Source: GCA-2731375 sp964631725 (lineage in GTDB: Bacteria; Pseudomonadota; Alphaproteobacteria; GCA-2731375). From it: a stretch of DNA of 64,000 bases. The notes beneath the pieces are model-generated. The model was not told where the DNA came from and did not search any database. It saw nothing but the letters and a program-made list of their open reading frames with translations. The position numbers were made by a program, and so were the translations under genes. This document shows positions 61,024-64,000 of the stretch, one piece after another. Within the stretch, counting starts at the first letter, position 1. Every line of letters begins with the position of its first letter. The DNA is taken from contig CAZVYX010000005.1 in NCBI GenBank assembly GCA_964631725.1, positions 1 through 64,000 of the forward strand. Reading direction: 5' to 3'.

Positions 61024-62691
61024 ATGCAGCGTTTGACGGTCTTTACCGCGCGGGTGATCCATACCATGGATCCGGGCCGGCCCAGCGCCACGGCCATTGC
61101 CGTCGCCGATGGCCGCATCGTATCCGTCGGCAGTTTGGAAAGCATGCAGCCGTGGCTGCGCCGGGTGCCCCACGATATTGATGACAGGTTCAAGGACAAT
61201 GTCCTGATGCCCGGCCTGATCGATCCGCACACCCATCTGCGCATGTCGGGCACTTACATGGGCCTGCACTACGTCGGGCCCATCACCAACAATGCGCCGG
61301 ACGGCCCGCAGGCCGGTCTGCCCGACCGCGAAACGGTTGTTGGGCGCCTCAAGGATTTGGTCGATGCCACCAACGACCCGAACCGTCCGGTCATCGCCTG
61401 GGGCTATGACCCCGGCATGCAGGGCGGCCATCTGGACCGGGACATGCTGGATGCCATATCCGATACGGTGCCGCTGTGGGTCTTGGCCTATGCACCGCAT
61501 ATTGTCTACACCAACACGCCCATGCTGGAGCGTACCGATGTTACCGAGGACACCACCGCGCACGGCATTGGTCGTTACCCCGATGGCCGCCTGAACGGCT
61601 GGTTCATCGAGACCGGCGCCGTCGGCATCGCCACGCGGCCGGTGCGCGACGATGTCTATCGTCCCGGTTTCGGCCTGGACGCCCTGCGCCGCCAGGGGGA
61701 TGTTGCGGTGCGTAACGGTATCACCACCGTGGCCGACCTGGGTTGGGGCTTCGAATCGTTTCAGCGGGAATGGGACGATCACGATGCGGTGGTCAACGGG
61801 CCGGGTTTTCCCTTACGCATGCTGATGATCCCCTTTGATGCCCGTCTGACCGCCAAATTCGGCGATGACAGGTTTGCCTATCTTGACGAGATGCGCGGCC
61901 AGTCGACGGACAAGCTGGCGGTGCATGGGGTGAAATTCATCAACGACGGCTCCTACCCCTCCATGACCCTGCGCCTGAACTACCCCGGCTATCTGGATGG
62001 CGAACAGGGCCTGACCGGCGAGACGCCGTGGGAGGACATGGTCGAACGCATGCTGCCCTATTGGCGGGCCGGCATTCAGATCCATTCCCACGCTAACGGC
62101 GACGAAACCGTCGACATGACCCTGAATACCCTGGCCGAGTTGCAACAGCGCCATCCCCGTTTCGACCACCGCTTCACGGTGGAGCACTACTGCATCTCCA
62201 CCGTGGCCCAGGGAAAGCGGCTGGCCGCACTTGGCGGTCTGGCCAGCGTCAATCCCTACTTTGTCCACTACCGCTCCCTGATCCATGCCGACAGCGGCTT
62301 TGGTCCCGACCGCTCGGAGGCGACGGCACGCCTGGGAACCCTGGCCGAGGCCGGCGTGACCTTCGCCCTGCACTCCGACTACAACCTGGTGGTCGGGCCC
62401 ATGGCGCCATTGACCGCCGCCTGGGTGGCGGTCAATCGGATTGCCGGCGATGACGAGACCGTCATGGCGCCGGGCGAACGCATATCCGTTGACCGGGCCT
62501 TGCGCGCCGTCACCGTGGATGCCGCCTTCGTGCTGCGCCGGGACCATGAAATCGGCAGCCTGGAAGTGGGCAAGCTGGCCGATCTGGCGATCCTGGACGC
62601 CGACCCCTACGAGGTCGAGCCGAGTGCCCTGCGCGATGTGCCGGTTCTGGGCACGATTGTCGGCGGCACGCCGTATCTGGCCAATGACTAG
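61024..62691 (+). CDS. Amidohydrolase-superfamily metal-dependent hydrolase (YtcJ-like)
   Basis: The 555-residue enzyme has the metal-binding motif PGLIDPHTHLRM, the histidine in IQIHSHANGDETVD, VEHYC, and the C-terminal ALHSDYN with the aspartate ligand, then the closing LADLAILDADPYEV. Amidohydro_3-type members deacylate or hydrolyse cyclic amides, ureas and related compounds. It starts three bases after the FAD oxidoreductase stop and its stop codon overlaps the start of the CobW-type gene, so the three are co-translated. Zinc delivery by the CobW-type GTPase is a reasonable inference. Confidence 0.88.
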   Translation: MQRLTVFTARVIHTMDPGRPSATAIAVADGRIVSVGSLESMQPWLRRVPHDIDDRFKDNVLMPGLIDPHTHLRMSGTYMGLHYVGPITNNAPDGPQAGLPDRETVVGRLKDLVDATNDPNRPVIAWGYDPGMQGGHLDRDMLDAISDTVPLWVLAYAPHIVYTNTPMLERTDVTEDTTAHGIGRYPDGRLNGWFIETGAVGIATRPVRDDVYRPGFGLDALRRQGDVAVRNGITTVADLGWGFESFQREWDDHDAVVNGPGFPLRMLMIPFDARLTAKFGDDRFAYLDEMRGQSTDKLAVHGVKFINDGSYPSMTLRLNYPGYLDGEQGLTGETPWEDMVERMLPYWRAGIQIHSHANGDETVDMTLNTLAELQQRHPRFDHRFTVEHYCISTVAQGKRLAALGGLASVNPYFVHYRSLIHADSGFGPDRSEATARLGTLAEAGVTFALHSDYNLVVGPMAPLTAAWVAVNRIAGDDETVMAPGERISVDRALRAVTVDAAFVLRRDHEIGSLEVGKLADLAILDADPYEVEPSALRDVPVLGTIVGGTPYLAND

Positions 62692-63691
62692 ACCCGCCGA
62701 TCTGCGCCGTCTGGTGTCGGAATGGGACTTGCTGGTTTCGTCCCTGCAAGGCCCAACAGCCCGATCGGCGCCGGCGCCAGATCAAACGGCGGGAACGAGA
62801 ACCCCGGTGACGGTGCTAGCCGGCTTTCTCGGTTCGGGCAAGACCACCATGCTGCGGCATCTGCTGCAAGGCAGGCATGGGTTGAAGCTGGCGGCGGTGG
62901 TCAATGATGTGGGCGCCGTCAATATCGACGCCGCGATGGTCGCCAACGCCGATAACGACGTCGTCGAGCTGACCAACGGATGTAGCTGTTGCGCCCTGGG
63001 CCCGGAACTTGGCCGAAGCATCGATGCGCTCGCCACGCGGGCCGAGCCGCCAGATGGAATTTTGATCGAAGCCTCCGGCATCGCCGATCCGGCGGGTATC
63101 GGCGCGGTGGTCGCCGGCAATGTCCTGGCCCGGCTTGACGGCATCATCACGGTGATTGATGCCCCTGCCCTGAAAAGCTGGCTGGAAAATCCGGCGACGG
63201 CGCCATTGCTGCAACGGCAGTTGGACGCGGCGCATCTCTTGGCCCTCAACAAGGCCGACCTGGTCGATGCCGGAGAGCTGGCGGCGATAATGGACCGCCT
63301 GGCGGAGCTGGCCCCCGGCCGCCCGGTGATTGCGACCGAGATGGGCCGTTTGGACCCCGACGTGGCGCTCGGCGCGGCCCTGCATGGCGCCCGGCCCGAG
63401 CCGGTGCACAGCGCTCATGATGCGGACCGTTTTGCCGCCAAAAGCATCCCCATGACGCAACCCATTGCGCGCGGCCAATTGGCGGCATTCCTGGACAGTC
63501 CGCCCCCCGGCCTGCTGCGGGTCAAGGGCTTCGTGGAAACCCTGGAAGATCCGGGCCGCCGGCAATCGGTGCAGGCGGTGGGCCGGATGTGGCGCATCGA
63601 ACCAGTCGAATCCAATAAGCCGGTTGACAATACGCTGGTCCTGATCGGCATGGCCGATCAAGTTGAAACCTGGGGCCGGCTGCCGTTATAG
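62684..63691 (+). CDS. CobW/COG0523-family GTPase (metallochaperone-like)
   Basis: The 335-residue GTPase has Walker A VLAGFLGSGKTTM, Walker B-like switch region, the metal-binding CxCC motif in ELTNGCSCCALGPEL, and NKAD in LLALNKADLVD as the guanine specificity motif. The C-terminal CobW_C domain runs about 235-335. COG0523 proteins deliver zinc or cobalt to partner enzymes; this one overlaps the amidohydrolase gene by eight bases (ATGACTAG), which points to that enzyme as the client. The 40-residue N-terminal extension before the Walker loop is unusual. Confidence 0.9.
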   Translation: MTRPADLRRLVSEWDLLVSSLQGPTARSAPAPDQTAGTRTPVTVLAGFLGSGKTTMLRHLLQGRHGLKLAAVVNDVGAVNIDAAMVANADNDVVELTNGCSCCALGPELGRSIDALATRAEPPDGILIEASGIADPAGIGAVVAGNVLARLDGIITVIDAPALKSWLENPATAPLLQRQLDAAHLLALNKADLVDAGELAAIMDRLAELAPGRPVIATEMGRLDPDVALGAALHGARPEPVHSAHDADRFAAKSIPMTQPIARGQLAAFLDSPPPGLLRVKGFVETLEDPGRRQSVQAVGRMWRIEPVESNKPVDNTLVLIGMADQVETWGRLPL

Positions 63692-64000
63692 ACCGGCCAG
63701 GAATTCGCCCAGGGCGTTGTTCACCGCTTCCGGCTGATCCACATTGATGCCGTGGCCGCCGCCGGGGACCACGACGTTGATGGCGCCGGGGATGCGGCTG
63801 GCCATGTAGTTGGAGCCTTGCAGGAAATCGCTGTCGCCATCGCCGATGATGACCAGGACCGGCACCGCGATATGGGGCAGGCTGTCGATCACCCGGGCGT
63901 CGACCTGGCTCAAGATACCCCGGGCCGCCATGGCCAGTTCCGCAGCCGGGCGCTGTACGCTGATGGGCACTTCCGAGCCGCCGTTCAGGGCCTCGAGGCC
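63686..64000 (-). CDS. Alpha/beta hydrolase, C-terminal part (cut by window edge)
   Basis: The open frame runs off the window end; 104 residues of the C-terminus are visible. It contains the acid residue in VLVIIGDGDSDFLQGSNYMA and the catalytic histidine in VPGGGHGINVDQPEAVNNAL, the end of an alpha/beta hydrolase fold. The substrate is unknown. The frame stays open up to base 64000 and no true start codon can be chosen; a GTG at 63970 is only internal. It is convergent with the CobW-type gene, overlapping by six bases. Confidence 0.82.
   Translation of the reverse strand, partial: GLEALNGGSEVPISVQRPAAELAMAARGILSQVDARVIDSLPHIAVPVLVIIGDGDSDFLQGSNYMASRIPGAINVVVPGGGHGINVDQPEAVNNALGEFLAGL

Noticed and set aside
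1..64000. tRNA, rRNA, CRISPR arrays, insertion sequences
   Set aside because: None of the gaps shows cloverleaf, spaced repeats, transposase reading frames or rRNA-like sequence.

Overview
The window looks like a stretch of an alphaproteobacterial chromosome, probably Rhodospirillales-like. It is G+C-rich with tightly packed genes, and it carries the uvrC-pgsA-(mob/moe)-moaD-moaE neighbourhood, lptF-lptG-lptD, cheZ-cheY, a PAS_5-type protein, and many acyl-CoA, flavin and B12 enzymes typical of environmental members. Taxonomy is inferred from gene content and protein style only. I see no rRNA, tRNA, CRISPR array, insertion sequence or prophage.

Layout. 1-0.6 kb: an A+T-richer, truncated integrase fragment, possibly the scar of a mobile island. 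0.7-4.6 kb: a PH-domain membrane protein whose frame continues past a TAG stop, then ilvD and zapE. 4.7-8.2 kb: a large single-chain restriction-modification enzyme of the MmeI type. 8.3-12.8 kb: VOC protein, TauD-type dioxygenase, secreted metallo-hydrolase, luciferase-like monooxygenase and a tandem GNAT protein. 12.8-19.4 kb: two different B12-dependent acyl-CoA mutases, one of two subunits behind a perfect FNR-type box and one fused, with PAS, Sel1 and NTF2-like genes between or after them. 19.5-25.9 kb: a glyoxalase-II-like hydrolase, nitronate-monooxygenase family protein, thiolase-like/DUF35 pair, flavin-split-barrel protein, acyl-CoA synthetase and a ComA-like protein. 25.9-28.7 kb: glutathionyl-hydroquinone reductase divergent from a LysR regulator, then a TauE-type exporter. 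28.7-31.4 kb: an A+T-rich gap and a hybrid histidine kinase.

31.5-42 kb is nearly all on the minus strand: lptF-lptG-lptD, an SDR, then uvrC, pgsA and the translationally coupled mobB-moeA-moaD-moaE. Upstream of uvrC is a 373-bp gene-free, A+T-rich tract with DnaA-box-like words. 42.3-46.1 kb: Ca2+/Na+ exchanger, HAD phosphatase, CheZ and CheY. 46.4-54.5 kb: MaoC hydratase, RibF, a large indolepyruvate:ferredoxin oxidoreductase, a CBS/nucleotidyltransferase protein, and convergent to it a single ORF joining a ten-helix EamA permease to a DnaQ-type exonuclease. 54.6-58.0 kb: a compact thiolase-SDR-FMN oxidase operon ending in a pair of REP-like palindromes. 58.1-64 kb: an acyl-carrier-like small protein, a CitE-type lyase, and an FAD oxidoreductase-amidohydrolase-CobW GTPase operon; the window ends inside an alpha/beta hydrolase.

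The most unusual items are the permease-exonuclease fusion, the repeated FliM-like peptides in the CheZ tail, the FNR box before the two-subunit mutase, the gene-free tract near 42 kb, and the in-frame TAG of the PH-domain gene. No clearly new multi-gene defence or mobile system is visible; the one defence gene is the MmeI-like enzyme.
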